A stretch of DNA of 64,000 nt from Malaya genurostris (GCF_030247185.1 NC_080571.1:254421771-254485770); one strand, 5' to 3'; shown: positions 1-12,596, counted from the stretch's first letter. Notes: generated from the letters alone by a model not told the origin. Numbers and translations: made by a program.

Positions 1-2424
1 CTTCCAATACATTTTTATTACTCTTGTTGTTACCGTTCCAGCCACCCCGGGGGAACGCTCGAACTATTGAGAGCTTCGCCGTTACAAGAGATGCTGTTAA
101 GTGTGATAATTTACGGTAAGCCGTCCATTCATGAATATATAGATGATGGGCACGCACGTTTTGGCATCGTTAAACATCGTTTGTCAAAGGTTATCACGAA
201 GACGGTCTATGGCAGTAAACAAGTCCTTGACGCACATTCGATGCAAACAAGTATGTTTGTATCCTACTCTCATTATGCAGAAGAGAAGAGATTATGGAAA
301 ATTCTCTGCAGTTCCTACTCATCATCTAGCTATCACCTTGTATTTCACCTAATGAACCCCGAAAAAATGCTGACACAGCAGGCAATCAACACGACAACTG
401 TTTAGCTGACTGTATTTTTTTCTCCAAATTTATTTTGTTGTTGACTGGTGTGGCTACTGTCGGATTTCACTCCAATCCCCGTTCGACGCCCCATCGAGAT
501 AGGAAGCCCATTTTCAGTATGCCCCATTTGCGCATAATTGCCGAGGTGTCAAAAAATCACAACTCACTACTATTTTGTTCTGGTACTCGCGAAGTGAGAA
601 GGGGTCCCACTCGTAAATCTCTTCCAACGGAAACTCCTTTTACGGCCTTTTAGATTCAATCGAATTTCTTCATCACACAGGGGAGTCCTTGCTATCTGCT
701 TACCACAAAAGGCATTCAATTTCACTATATCAGTCGCACTTTAATTAACATTAATTCGTGGCTATGCTCGATCGCTAAGTTTCACTTATAGATCCGTGAT
801 CGTCGACAGAAACGAGTCGAGTGATAGGCGGCGGTTTCTTTATTCCATTTAATATTCCATTTAAATTACCGTAATGGGTTTTGCATACCGTGCTTTTACC
901 GTGGTAATTGAATTAAAACTGGTTATGATTAACCGAAAATTTATTGGATTATGTGTTAGTAATAATGTTCAGGTATCTTATGTCACGTAGTACCCGGTTC
1001 GGTGTTTTTCGATTACGAATGAAAAATGCATTCACTTTGCTTCTCTACAACTATTCAAAGTATCCGTTATTATTAAAACAAACGAATTGCAAAACGTTAA
1101 AAGTATTTAAAGAAAAAATCATTCTACCATAGGTAAGTCAAATTAATCTGTAAATCAATCATTAGCTCAACTTGTTTTATTACCTCGAACATATCAGCTT
1201 TCAATTCAGCCACATTTTTATTACATTTTCTTGCTAGTCTCAATCCCTCTCATTCTCAGGCTGATTGGTGCAACAACTAACTGCGAAACTAAATGCAACC
1301 GATTAAGATAGAAAATCCAACCGAAGACAACATAGCAAAAATGAATCGGATATTGTTTCCAGTGTTAGTTCGGTTAGAATCGACTATCGATTGGGTTGGA
1401 ACATTGAGAAGCGATCAGAAACGTGCCCCGTTCGAATGGCGTACCTTGGTGGTAAAATTCTTCGCTAAATGCCAACCAGGGTGTGGTTCGTAGCAAGGTT
1501 TTCTGGTGGCCTGTTGGTTGTGCCATACTGTACTCTCGAGAATTAAATGAATTTAGGGATTGATTTGTATAGGTTGAACAAACAAGACAAACCTTCACGA
1601 GCCGGTCACGATCTGAACCGACTTGTAAAGTGCTGGTAGGTGAACTCGAAGGTATACTAGTTTAAATGACGTCTTTGCGGCTGAGATAAAGAATTCCGTT
1701 TTCGTAATAGTGAATTCCTAAAACCAACCATGTCAAGCAAAAGGGGTTCTACGTTGACAGTTTATTCGCATCTTCAATTGTTCCTAAAGCCTGAATTCGG
1801 ATAAAAAGTAACACTTTCTTTAGTGTCTATCATTTTTCATGACACCCAAGAAATATTTCGACAGAAAATTGTGGATACGTTCGTGAAAGTCTTTTGGGAT
1901 GAATTAGAAACTGTCAAGTGAATTGAGTTCAATATTTTTTTCAATTTCGATTAGTTTTCTTGTTTTAAAAATGAAATCAACAAACGGGCAAGAATGAATT
2001 TTACCATCATATAGTCATTTTGTGTTTTCCCAAGACAGGAAATACATGGAAGAAATTAAAAAAAAAACAGTTTAAACTTTTCTAAGTAACACCATATTAA
2101 ATTGAAGACCTCTAAAATGCGATCTTTTAGACTTAGAATAGCTTAGGGTTCCTTTGTTAAAAACCGTTTGGTTGAAAGCCATATCGTCGAAGAAGTTGTT
2201 TCACCTTCGTTAAGTTAACGTTTTTTACAAACTGATTGCCCGTTGAGAGTGGCGAATGATGCAGGCTTTCAAGTCCTTTCAGTTGATGAGAGTCTTACTT
2301 CATTTATTTATTTATATACGGAGCTGGGGAAAGCCCACTGAAGGTGAAACTCATTTGATTTATATATCCAACATTCAACAGGCATTCTATCGGATTGTTT
2401 ACTCAATGGTACCATTGATATCTT
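1..2424. other. Unassigned AT-rich DNA
   Basis: No credible gene seen. Open frames of 60-112 codons occur on both strands but overlap one another, mostly lack an ATG, and show no motif or signal peptide. No long terminal or tandem repeats were noticed. Intergenic or intronic sequence is the best description. Confidence 0.5.
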
Positions 2425-2655
2425 AGATACTTACTCTCTTAGAAAAATTTAAATTCAAATATGCCGTATTTTTTTCGGTGGTGACACAATATTACATCTA
2501 CTAACATGTAAACATAAATTTTGCATCTGTATCGATGTAAGCTTCAGCTAAATTAACTGTGAATTTAAATGTATGACTTATTCTTACATGCTTTCAACTG
2601 TAAGTTTGCATGTGATTTAATTTTACACTATTTTTTTCTAAGTGTGTAGATCATG
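2425..2655. mobile_element. Short MITE-like repeat, copy 1
   Basis: This ~230 bp block shares a long diverged core with 5098-5356, for example ACAATATTACATCTA, ACATGTAAACATAA, GTATCGATGTAA and CTTCAGCTAA in the same order. Its ends look like diverged inverted repeats built around CTTAGAAAAA and TTTTTCTAAG. There is no coding capacity. The call is a non-autonomous DNA-transposon-like repeat; the superfamily was not determined and no target-site duplication was confirmed. Confidence 0.6.
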
Positions 2656-4379
2656 TAGATGTAGATACATGAATTAAATATTACAAAGTCAAATGGTTAT
2701 GAGACAACTTTTTGATAATTTTTCACATTCACATAAAAGTCGACGACGTTTTAGCAATCGAAATACGACGAATGCACCCACATGGACGACGAAACGAACG
2801 TGAACATGGATAATGGGTAACCGGACAAAAGTTTTATAAAGTCATTGGTCGAGGTTATAACTCTAGCAAGTTATAATTAGTTTATGTCGAACGCTTCCGA
2901 AAGAAGTTTATCATCTGGCAGCGGATGAAAAAAAAACTGTGATAAACAAGACTATTGCTTCCCAAATGTACAAGCAGGAGTGCTTGAGAAGATGTATTCT
3001 TTGGTACATTAAAGCTCACAATGGGCCTGTAAAGTTTTGATCTGATTTGGCAAGCTGTCTCTACAGTGGACTTCGACTCCAGGTTTTCATCATTGTGTGT
3101 AATTATCAATTATCACTTTTTATAGATATCTTGGTAGTTACATGTCATTCCACGAATCATTTCAATGTTTTAAATTTTTTAAAGAAGAGAAACTATGTCA
3201 TGCAAAGTCATGCGTCGGTTGTCGGAACAGATATAGATCCAAAGGTCCTTTATCTGGACAACATGTGCTTGAGGTACAACACTTGAAGATAAGTTTTGAC
3301 AACGCATGCAATGTTCGGTCAGCATATTCTGCCTTTATGACTAAACATACCAAATGCATGGAAAAGTTTAGTCCTTGTCAGAATACGTAGCAACCCCTTC
3401 CAATTCGGCCCTTCCGAGAGCAATTTACAAGCAAGGATAGCTTTTATCGTATCAAAGAACGCTCTCTACCAACTCATCACACGATTTAATCAGTGCCATC
3501 AAAGAGAGACGGATATCATCTCAGCAACAAAAATCGGCATGGTTCATTTAACATAGAATGGACACCAGTGCGAGAGCAAATTTTATCTCGATGACCCGTC
3601 TGAGTATCACGAGCTAGCAAGCGGCTGTGAGGATTCTTTCTGAAGTAACAAACGGTTGCTTATTCTCATTTTGCGATACGATTCTATATGGGCAGTGGAT
3701 AATTGCGATAGAATCATTTTACTATTGCACAATAGTATGAGAATCATCAAGTCGAACCATCGATCGGATTTTCTGCGATAATTGTCAACTTGGTAAATTC
3801 CACACAGCGCCGATCATTACCAGCCTGTATATTTTTTTAAGGGCCGTGAAATGCTCAGAATATGAAGTGGAGCGAAGAAATGTAGAAAAATTCTCTCACG
3901 GTTCATGCATTGAGAGATACGAGTTCTTGTAGCATCTTCTACCGGATTGAAAATATATACAATGTAGAGAAATATCAGCTTCTGTCAAATTATCGCAATC
4001 ACCAACACTGTTTACAAGTAAAGAAGTACGTTATTCAATATCTCTCTTAATTTACAGGAAACCCATTGTCAATAACCATTTCCATGGATTGATGGCGTAT
4101 GGAAATAGCTTGATGTGTCTCTCACAATTCTTTTATAAGAAATTATGTTGATCTTCCTCCACGTTTATCATCTTCCATTTCAAAATCGTTACTTTGGGGT
4201 TTTCAAACTTTTGAAACGGATTTCATGTGTAAGTACCGAAAAACGATGTATGATGTCGATTCAAAATCCAAGACTAGATGTCGATTCAAAATCCAAGACA
4301 TTCCTTTGGAATCCTTACAAAAAAGGGTATTTCGGAGCAAGCTTGAAGAGCAGATTCTGAAAAGCTATGTTCGATATCG
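2656..4379. other. Unassigned DNA
   Basis: No gene recognised. Two overlapping open frames near 3047-3390 are Cys/His-rich only by chance and have no family signature. The sequence is low in GC and appears single-copy within this window. Confidence 0.45.
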
Positions 4380-5065
4380 TTTCGAAATCTAAGGCGGCAA
4401 ATTCCGGTCTATTGATGTTTCTTGAAAACCCTTACAACAGGAGTAAGGGTTTTCAAGAAACATCGATACACCGGAAGTCACCATAATACCCTTATTGTAC
4501 GAATTTCCAAGAAATATGGATAAGCCGAAGTTCGCTATCTTGAAATTCGAAACGACATCAAATATAGTTTTCCGGCATCTGTTCAATAAACCCCTTCTTC
4601 GAATTCTTGGAAATCGAAACAATTTCGAACATTGTTTTCTTGTATATTATCATGAAGTTTGTTCCAAAAGTATTCCTGATATAAGAATTTTTTAAGTATA
4701 TCTGTAAACCGGAAGTCGCCATTCTTGTCTCGAACATCAATCCTTGGTACCCAAACATAAAATTCGTTTCGAAAATAACCATATTGTAAGGGTTTCAAAG
4801 GAATATCAATAAACCGGAAGTAGCCATCTTGGATTACGGAATGATCTCAAACATAGTTTTTTTTTGGTATCCTACACATCAATTGCGTAAATAATTCACA
4901 TATTCACAAGAATTTTCAAGGAACATAAAAAACCAGAAGTTGCCATCTTGTATTTCGGAACGATACCAAACAACGTTTTCCGGAATCTACTTTTCAAACC
5001 TGTTTCAAAAATACTCATATTGTAACATAGGGGTTTCCATGGAATATTAATGACCCGGAAATCGT
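4380..5065. repeat. Tandem array of ~105-122 bp diverged units (array A)
   Basis: A phrase of the form CCGGAAGTnGCCATCTT recurs near 4471, 4524, 4709, 4814, 4933 and 5055; the last four are 105-122 bp apart. Each unit also holds a GTTTTCCGG-like block, a TTTCnAAAATAC block and a TTGTAAGGGTTTCnAAGGAATAT block in fixed order. Units are diverged, so the array is old. Two to three more units lie at 26390-26690. The array may be the tandem interior of a larger transposon or a small dispersed satellite. Confidence 0.7.
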
Positions 5066-5097
5066 TTTCGTTTTATGTTAAAACCTCTTTTTACGAA

Positions 5098-5356
5098 GTA
5101 CACGCTAAGAAACAATGAAATTTACACTTGACGTAAATTCCAGTATGCCGTAATTTCTCCAATGATGCCACAATATTACATCTATTAACATGTAAACATA
5201 ATGTTTGTGTCTGTATCGATGTAAACTTCAGCTAAGTTTACTGTGAAGTTAAAGATATGTCTTATCTTTACTTGCTTTGAGATGTAAATTTAAGTGAATT
5301 ACGACTCTCTTTTTATGTGCATCTAAAAAGACGTACACAATTTGTTCTAAGTATGT
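5098..5356. mobile_element. Short MITE-like repeat, copy 2
   Basis: Same family and orientation as 2425-2655, slightly longer. The left end begins ACACGCTAAGAAA and the right end finishes TTGTTCTAAGTATGT, an imperfect inverted pair. There is no coding capacity. It abuts a third related block that begins directly after it. Confidence 0.6.
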
Positions 5357-5785
5357 ACACAGAAAGAAATTATGAATTTTACAGGTGACATACTTCTACA
5401 AACGATACAATTCATAAATACTTAACTTCTCAAATGACGCAATATTAAATTCGTACAGAAATTTACTGGTTCCGAGTGTAATTTGCACTCGGCTAGCAAG
5501 TGTGACTATATGAATTTATATGCACGATTTACCAACCAAGCAGATATGTGCTTCTGTGGCTCAGTCGACTAGCTGGTGTGCTTTGTGATCTAATGTTTTT
5601 CGGTTCAGGTCGCGTTGTTGCTGTCGATCTTTTGATTTTTATTCCACTCATTTTAAAGTCTTGTAATTTTCAAATCACACAATTTTTCATCTTCTTGAAT
5701 ATAAATTTGTGCAAAATATGACGCTCCATTTATGTGCATCTGATAAGATGTAAAATCACAAGAATTTTTCGAACTGTGTAGGTTC
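5357..5785. mobile_element. Related MITE with tRNA-like interior
   Basis: The ends resemble those of the two copies upstream: ACACAGAAAGAAATT on the left and, inverted, ACACAGTTCGAAAAATT on the right. The right part repeats TTTATGTGCATCTnAnAAGA of copy 2. The middle holds a tRNA-like segment (separate entry). This is either a MITE that captured a tRNA-derived sequence or a SINE inserted in a MITE. Confidence 0.45.
5557..5612 (+). promoter_or_regulatory. tRNA-like internal Pol III boxes
   Basis: TGGCTCAGTCGA at 5557-5568 fits the A-box consensus TRGCnnAGYnGG except at the last positions. GGTTCAGGTCG at 5602-5612 is an imperfect B box (consensus GGTTCGAnTCC). The 45 nt spacing is right for a tRNA-type promoter. 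No cloverleaf with a clean acceptor stem could be folded by eye, so this is read as a tRNA-derived promoter within a repeat and not as a tRNA gene. Confidence 0.35.
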
Positions 5786-8000
5786 ATAAAATGAGTTACG
5801 TAAGAAGAAGTAATGTAAAAAGAAGTGTACGTAAACGGAGGTTTGGGGTTGTATTATAAAAATATCCATCACCAAAATTTTTTATACTAGTTTGTGAATA
5901 AAATATTATAGAAACAGATCACGATATATGCTTTCCAATAGAGACCCATTTTGTTCGTATTATTATGTAAAAAAACTGTAAAAGGGCAGTTTTGATCCGA
6001 TCAGTCACGTTAATTTGTTTCCACGATTAGTGTTAAATGATAGATTTAAGCGGCAAAGTTTTTTGCAATCGTCTCCTTGTAAGAGTCAGTCCAAGTTTTT
6101 GTAGTAATGAGTATAATAAAACCAGAGACATAGAGAAGCTTATTACATTTCTTAACGTTTACTATCACGCCATTTCTAGAGCACAAAAATCCACAAGACT
6201 TGTGAAAGATTTTGAGAAGTGGTCCGAGATTGCTCCCCTACTTCGATTCGTGGAGAACGGAATACATCTTCTAAATTTGTAGATCATATTAGTTGATGGC
6301 CATAATAATGGATGCGTATAATAATGGATCAAGCCAAACATGTACTCGAAATGTACTTGCGTTCGCTATTTTCGTCCTAAATAAGCATGAGCGGGATTCA
6401 ACGGCAGGATAACTTTCTCATCGGCAGAATCTTACCTAAATATGGTAAGCTCGCGCACTTTCTCTTTTCGGTCATCCAGTACAATTTAGTGTATTTTCAT
6501 TATTGTCGTTTATTTTGCAACAGATTTAACTCCCAAACACTTTTTTAGTTACTGTTTCTGATTTCGGGAAGGGACAGGGTTCAACTTAGCCGAGAAAATT
6601 CGCTGCGTCGTAAGAATCAAAACCACAAACGTCAAAAGTGCGCAGACAAATTCATTATACTTCTGTTCCTCAGCTAGATGTGTAATGTGTATTAGGCCTC
6701 TTTTTGTTGTTTGAGTACACCAGCGTATTTCAGTCCAGATAAGCTTCTTATGACACATCTAAAATATACGTCGGTAGAGCCACGGAAACCAAAATGAACA
6801 GCAACGTTTTGTAACTATGACCTACAAAAGTTGCGAAGATGGACGATTGTTCACTTGTTACCAAATCTATAATAATCATAATAATCAATGAGCCAGCATA
6901 AACTTCCTTTACTGAACCAATTATTGAAGTATCCGCTCAATCCAATTCAAAACTAGCTTTCCGTAACCGTAACGCTGGTGGATCGAAATACCATTGAAAT
7001 CAATTTCAAATGAATCAACAGGGTCTTTGGTATTATTTAATTGGTTTGGTGTCTCACCATGTGTAAAACTCATGGGGATTCGATCGCATTATTGAACAAT
7101 ATCATCTCTGTTTTTTCACAATGATATTTCCACAGTTCGTGCTGTTTCGACAACACACGATTGCAAAAACTCATCAATTGGCTCCTCAAATACCACATCG
7201 TTCATCGATCTAGCAAACAGATTGTGCATGTTTTTACATTTCAAGAATGGATGTTAAGTAGCGGTTTAAGATTCTAGATATTGTCGACAGTACACACTTT
7301 GTTTGCAGTAGTCAATTGGGAAGAACAATGCTTATCTGGAGCCCATTCAATCATAATCTCAGCTCCCGATGGCTACTAATAGCGTAGCTATTTTGAAACG
7401 TCTCATCACTGATTCTTTCCGCACCTATCATGAATTGAGTTCTTGTACATCATCTTCTGAGGAAAAGAATACCAAAGCCATAAGAACTCTCATTCTGTGG
7501 TAGCATTTCGATTCGCAAAACATGCAATTCGAGTTTCATGGAATGTGGATGCAGTTGCATTTTCATTTGGTTGCTAAAAACAATATAGTATCTTGTTCGT
7601 GGATTCTCATTCAGTTTGTAAATCAGTAAACCAAACAGTTAGATCGCAGATTACAAGCTATCAAATCCGTGGATGGAGTGAAACGAAGCGTTATGACTGA
7701 AGAAGAGACAGGTGTTCGTGCAGGTAGCATGTAATTCGCAGTATGATGAAAAATGAAGTCGAACGTTTGATTAAATTGTTGCCCGAGGAGATCCCGCAAT
7801 TTAATGTCTGTGTCGATTCATGAGATTCGTTTTTTTTAGAAACGTTTTTTGGGCATTCGCAACGTTTTAAACCACACCAGTCTAACCGATCGTCACATTA
7901 CATCTTCAATACCATTCTAGGTCAACTAGCTCATCAATTATTCACACTTATTCAATGCAAATAATTCACTGATCTCATTTCGACAACAGTCAATCATAAA
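5786..8000. other. Unassigned DNA with one short ATG frame
   Basis: No gene recognised. An ATG-initiated frame at 6037-6282 (81 codons, plus strand) is Lys/Leu-rich with no signal peptide, membrane span or known motif; it could be an exon, part of a decayed element, or chance. The rest is AT-rich with no repeats noticed. Confidence 0.4.
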
Positions 8001-8340
8001 AAAAACCACCAGCGCCTTTTGAACTCGGAACCCATCAATCATAATTTTTCCACCCGAAGAAATTTCATCGCTTCGAAGTGTTTAAATCGTTCGTACGAAT
8101 TCAATCGAACATCCACCCACATCGACAAATCGACCGCGGTACAACGTGCGGACGAACGAAGCCAGCTTCGCGACGACGGAGCAGCTGATTTTGACTATCG
8201 ATCATCATTTCCACCTTAATTCACATTACTCAACCAGATACATATGCCCGTGGCAGTTGGATGGAGATGCCGGATATGTGTCTCGGCCGATAGGCAGTTC
8301 ACCTCCGACAAATCGCTCATTATCTAATCAAGAGTGAATG
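8001..8340. other. Locally GC-rich unique block
   Basis: GC content rises compared with the surrounding DNA and overlapping frames are open (8019-8219, 8146-8337), but neither encodes a recognisable domain. It may be a conserved non-coding element or an exon of an unrecognised gene. Nothing visible decides between these. Confidence 0.25.
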
Positions 8341-9397
8341 TGATAATTGATACCTTTTTTTCTCGATCGAAGTTCGATTCGGTAGGAGGGTAACGATCTC
8401 GTTCGATTGCGTCGACTGAGGGCGGATGAGGCTTTAATTGGATGATGTTTTCTCAGTGGTGGGTGGGTTGCTTTTTAAATTTCGCTCTCTTATTATTGCA
8501 GCTGAAAGTGCTTTCTTTGTTTTTTTTTGAATTGGAAGATAATCATGTTTGTCAGTTTGAGAATGGCTAGTATTAGCTTCGAGCACTACGTTTCATATGG
8601 TTTGAGGTTTATTTTTTTATTTTAAAATGAATTCGCTTAAGCATACATCTTTCATTTTCGAAATTCATTTTCGTAGAAATCCGTTTGCTTGCATCATTGA
8701 TGACTCATTCGCTATAGAAAAAGTAGGCATAACCTTGTCGAATTCACTAACGTGTTTCGTACGATGTTAGAACATTTATTGAAAAGCACAAGGCAAATAT
8801 TTTTAATAAATTAAATTGATGTGTTAAGCTAACAGCTGTTGTAGCAACATCTGTGCATATATTTGAACCAAGTTACGGTATACAAGTACAACTAAGATAA
8901 ATTAGTTGGGTTATCATTTTTTCAGAGTTATACGTTCAGTTTATAAGGCGGAGATCTAACAAGCCAGATGAGCAATTCCATACGAAATCGATTTTTTTTT
9001 TAAATTGGCTCAAATTTTGCATCTGCATTGTTTATAATTAAAAGAGACAATTTGAATAATAAGTTAGCCATTTTTACGCTAGCCTTACTTTTGAGAAAGG
9101 ACTAAGCAAAAATCCCTTGAAATTTTTTCAATAATATATATCTCAGAAAAAGTGGGTCTGATCGATTTGGTATATTTTGCAATGTTTTAGGTAATTTTTA
9201 GGGCTACTTAATAACAACATAGTACTGTTCTCTTTTGTTTTTTTAATAACACTTAAGACTCAAAAATTTCAAAACATCTATTATTCATTTTTTATATGTT
9301 GCAGTTAAAGTCCAAAACAAAATACTGTCAAATTTTAGAATGGAGAAATAATATTTGAAATAGTGACATATTTTAAAAAAATGTAAATTTTTGAAAA
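8341..9397. other. Unassigned AT-rich DNA
   Basis: No gene, RNA or transposon signature seen. Poly(T) and poly(A) tracts are frequent. Confidence 0.45.
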
Positions 9398-9691
9398 CCA
9401 TCAACATTGTTTTTGTCTTTCTGGTCGTCAAATGGTGAGATAACTGAGTCCTCACAAGTTCCTATCTCATGCCTCCCCAAGCGTCTATGATGACAGTTGG
9501 TCAATAGAACGGCGTCGACTGGGTGCTATCGCCTTCTGCGTTAGTAGCAGAATGAGAGAGTGCGAAATGGATTGTAGTTTAAAGCCCGCCCTAAAGTTCT
9601 TTATCATAGTATATTGCAACATGTTGATTGTTGCATTATTTGTTATATATTGAATTGAATTATATTACATTGTATTATATATTGTTGTTAT

Positions 9692-9692
9692 A

Positions 9693-9770
<78 letters not shown>

Positions 9771-9843
9771 ATTAATGTAATTATTATAATTATAATTATT
9801 ATTAGTATTATTAGTATTAGTATTATTATTATTATTATTATTA
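9692..9843. repeat. (TTA)n microsatellite
   Basis: Long run of TTA/TAT triplets with scattered interruptions toward the right end. Confidence 0.9.
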
Positions 9844-10299
9844 AAAAAGAAATATTATATTTCCTGCAGTACAGCGACGAAAGAAGAGCATAACTTACAC
9901 TGCGAAATCAACTGTTATAGATTGTATTGTAGCATATTATTTCATATATTATCTTATTACATTATATTTTGTTATGTTGTATGGTATTATACTGCATTGC
10001 ATTATATCTTATTTAATTGTATTATATTATATTGTATTATGTTATGTTATATTGTACTAAATTATATTATATTATGCTGTGTTATATCATCTTATATTAT
10101 ATTATATTATATTAATTTTTATTATGTTATATCACAGAGAACAGATATCCAACAGACATTCATACGTGCAAAGTCGTTTGCAACGGTGATTTTTACTGGA
10201 TTTTCACTTGTATGCTTTACACAGCTTTTATAAAAAGTTTGTACTAGCTTGGATGTGATATATTATATTGTTATTTATTTTATTATATTTTAATTTTTA

Positions 10300-10410
10300 T
10301 ATTATTTTATATTATATTATATTATATTATATTATATTATATTATATTATATTATATTATATTATATTATATTATATTATATTATATTATATTATATTAT
10401 ATTATATTGT
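10300..10410. repeat. (ATATT)n microsatellite
   Basis: Nearly perfect 5-bp repeats over ~100 bp, preceded from ~9920 by a degenerate version of the same composition. Open frames across it only encode repetitive Ile/Leu/Tyr and are not genes. Confidence 0.9.
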
Positions 10411-10819
10411 ATTATGCTCAAGTATATCGACAACGGGGAGGGGCAGGGAGTTCATCAGGGTATCTTACAAGTGAATGACTGGATGATGGAGTGGATTGCC
10501 AACCTGAGTCACGCGGGGGAAGTTTTGTGTTTCTCCCTAAAGGTCTGAAATGAGTAAGACGCACCCTTCTAACAAACAAACCATCAGGCGGGTTTAAGCT
10601 GGTATAGCGAAATTCTTTATTATATGACTAGATGTTATTGCTGGAAGACACCGGGTCCTCAAAACCCATTTTGGCCTTCTTAACAGCTCTTATATGAAAG
10701 CTATCTGATAATCAAATTCGGATCTACTGTAAGTCTACCCGCGTACATTGGTAATGCCTTGAACTGATGGTGGCTTCACACGTACATACATACATACATA
10801 CATACATACCATCAACATT

Positions 10820-11616
10820 GTTTTTGCCTTTCTCATACAGAAAGCCTATACAATAACTGCGAAAACCGACTTTGGATCCTAGGTCCGGAGGGCCGAATGT
10901 CATATATCATTCGACTCAGCTCGACGAAACTGAGCAAATGTCTGTGTGTGGGACAAATATTGTCACTCACTTTTCTCGGAGATGGCTGAACCGATTTGCA
11001 CCATCTTAGATTTAACTGAAAGGTCTTATGCCATAAGAATATTTCAATTTTTATTTGGAGAGTTCCTGAGATAGGGTGCTTAGTGTAAAAATGTCGATTT
11101 CAAGAATAAATTTTTCATAAGCTCTCTCTTTATATTGGCGAATGAATTTCCCTACTTGGCAGACCATGAGAGCTCGTAATCAAATAAACAATTGATAATC
11201 CCATAAATTATTTGCTGAATATTATCCAAGTCCGACTACTGGTACATTCTTTTGCCAAATTTAAATCGCCATACAGTATCTTAAAATTTTTAGTAGGTCT
11301 TATTAGTGTATGGTTGAATGAACCGAATGCCACTATACCGATATCCAGCTTTCGGTTCCGCAAAGACCGACAATAGTAATCGAATGTGATAAAATGAAGC
11401 TCACTTCACTTTCACTCACATATGATTGAATAGATTTTCAATAGCCTAAACTCAAATGTAGTAGTATTATGAAACCAAAATCTTAATAACTCTTTTCTAA
11501 ACTTTTTTAGTTTGTCGTATTTCGTGGGATCTCAGTTGTAATATATAGCAGAAAATGAATAATATGAGAGAGGCATCATTACACCACTTTGATTGGTTGA
11601 TTAAAACAGGGTTTTC
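10820..11616 (+). repeat. Dispersed family F, copy 1
   Basis: It starts TTTTTGCCTTTCTCATA, followed by the block GGAGGGCCGAATGTCATAT and a CTCAGCTCGACGA segment. It ends with GGCATCATTACACCAC and a diverged TGATTAAAAC. These landmarks recur in the same order at 36838-38495, 53240-54100 and 60690-62315, and in reverse near 32853-36040. The interior holds modules reading GAGATGGCTGAACCGATTT. There is no coding capacity. It is a non-autonomous transposon of unknown class. Confidence 0.75.
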
Positions 11617-12166
11617 ATATTTTTCAACAAAATTTTATGAAACAACGCTAAATTTCCAATAAAAAAATCCCGGAAAAATCTTATTTTTGTAACGATTTTT
11701 AATGGTAATTTGAGTTTATTAAAAAACAGCTTTTTCGCCTGAACTTGTGAAAAAAATTGGAAACGAACTCTTCCTTCTGTTTTATTTACGTTTCTATATT
11801 GCATCTGTCAGTTCTAACCGATTGTCCAAAAATAATTTCTTCAATACATTTTTCATCCATTCCTTCTAATAAACTTTTTTCCCATGAAACTGAATCTATG
11901 CGATTTTCGCATTGATGACGTAAAGAACATTCTAATGTTTCACAAGTCTTTTTGCTTCCGTTGCCTTATATATCGCTGTATTAAACGTTTTTTTTTATTT
12001 CCTCGGCTATCCATGACTTAGGCAGTACACTTAAATGAGTTCAGTTCCTTTATTCTGGAACTAAATTCTTAATTCTTGGTCTGGATTCCAAACATGAATT
12101 TTGCTACTAAATTCTGAGCCCATCCCAGATTTCGAATTTAGTTCTTGAATCCAGTTCCAAAATTCT
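11617..12166. other. Unassigned AT-rich DNA
   Basis: No gene seen. From about 12040 to 12180 short direct and inverted phrases around AGTTCTTGAAT and GGAACTAAATTC recur and look like the remnant of another repeat. Confidence 0.4.
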
Positions 12167-12180
12167 TGTTCTTAGTTCTA

Positions 12181-12582
12181 TTTTTTTCCATCAATACGTT
12201 TATTTCATAGCAATATACTCGTACATAAATTTTTCTTCGCCGTGGCATCCACAATACATAGTACTTTAAACCTAATACATTTCGAATATCATATTAGTAT
12301 GTTGGTATTCATTGATTAATCTGAACACTGTTTTTATCAATCGATTTTTTATTATAAATTACATTAAATAAAATATATTTATTTTGTTCATGAACTTATA
12401 ACTATTTCAGGTTTGTTTGTTGGTCTATTGGTTGAACTTATGGAAAAGAAAACAGTCTAACATAAAATAAAATTCTAATTGGAACTCCAATGGAAATGAA
12501 ATGATAAAGAAGTTTCATGTAAGGAAGGTCACGACAAGCAAGAATGTCGCGAGCTGGGACATTGAATAGTCTTCCTTGGGTA
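12181..12582 (-). mobile_element. 5'-truncated I-like element copy (402 bp)
   Basis: It matches the 3' terminal region of the complete element at 12941-19030 in the same orientation, including CTTCGCCGTGGCATCCACA and CATTTCGAATATCATATT, and starts with a poly(T) (poly(A) on the minus strand). It is flanked by a perfect 14 bp duplication TGTTCTTAGTTCTA at 12167-12180 and 12583-12596. It holds only the 3'UTR and the end of ORF2. This is the standard product of incomplete target-primed reverse transcription. It has internal deletions relative to the longer copy, so it is a separate, probably older insertion. Confidence 0.85.
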
Positions 12583-12596
12583 TGTTCTTAGTTCTA

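Larger units (their letters stand above)
9423..10808 (+). mobile_element. ~1.39 kb retroposon-like insertion with microsatellite interior
   Basis: The block is bracketed by a direct repeat: 9398-9422 and 10809-10833 share CCATCAACATTGTTTTTG followed, after one mismatch, by CTTTCT. At the right side this repeat runs into the start of a family F copy, so the block appears to have inserted at that copy's left end. The 3' end (plus sense) is a CATA microsatellite. Between them lie (TTA)n, a TATTA-rich stretch and a long (ATATT)n run. No open frame codes for a known domain. The 25 bp duplication and microsatellite tail suggest a 5'-truncated or non-autonomous retroposon; the family was not identified. 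Confidence 0.5.

Noticed and set aside
4380..5065. CRISPR-like spaced repeats
   Set aside because: Units are long, diverged and without constant short repeats or spacers; this is eukaryotic tandem DNA.
9922..10474. Two frames of 68-103 codons rich in Ile, Leu and Tyr
   Set aside because: They are translations of TATTA/ATATT microsatellites.
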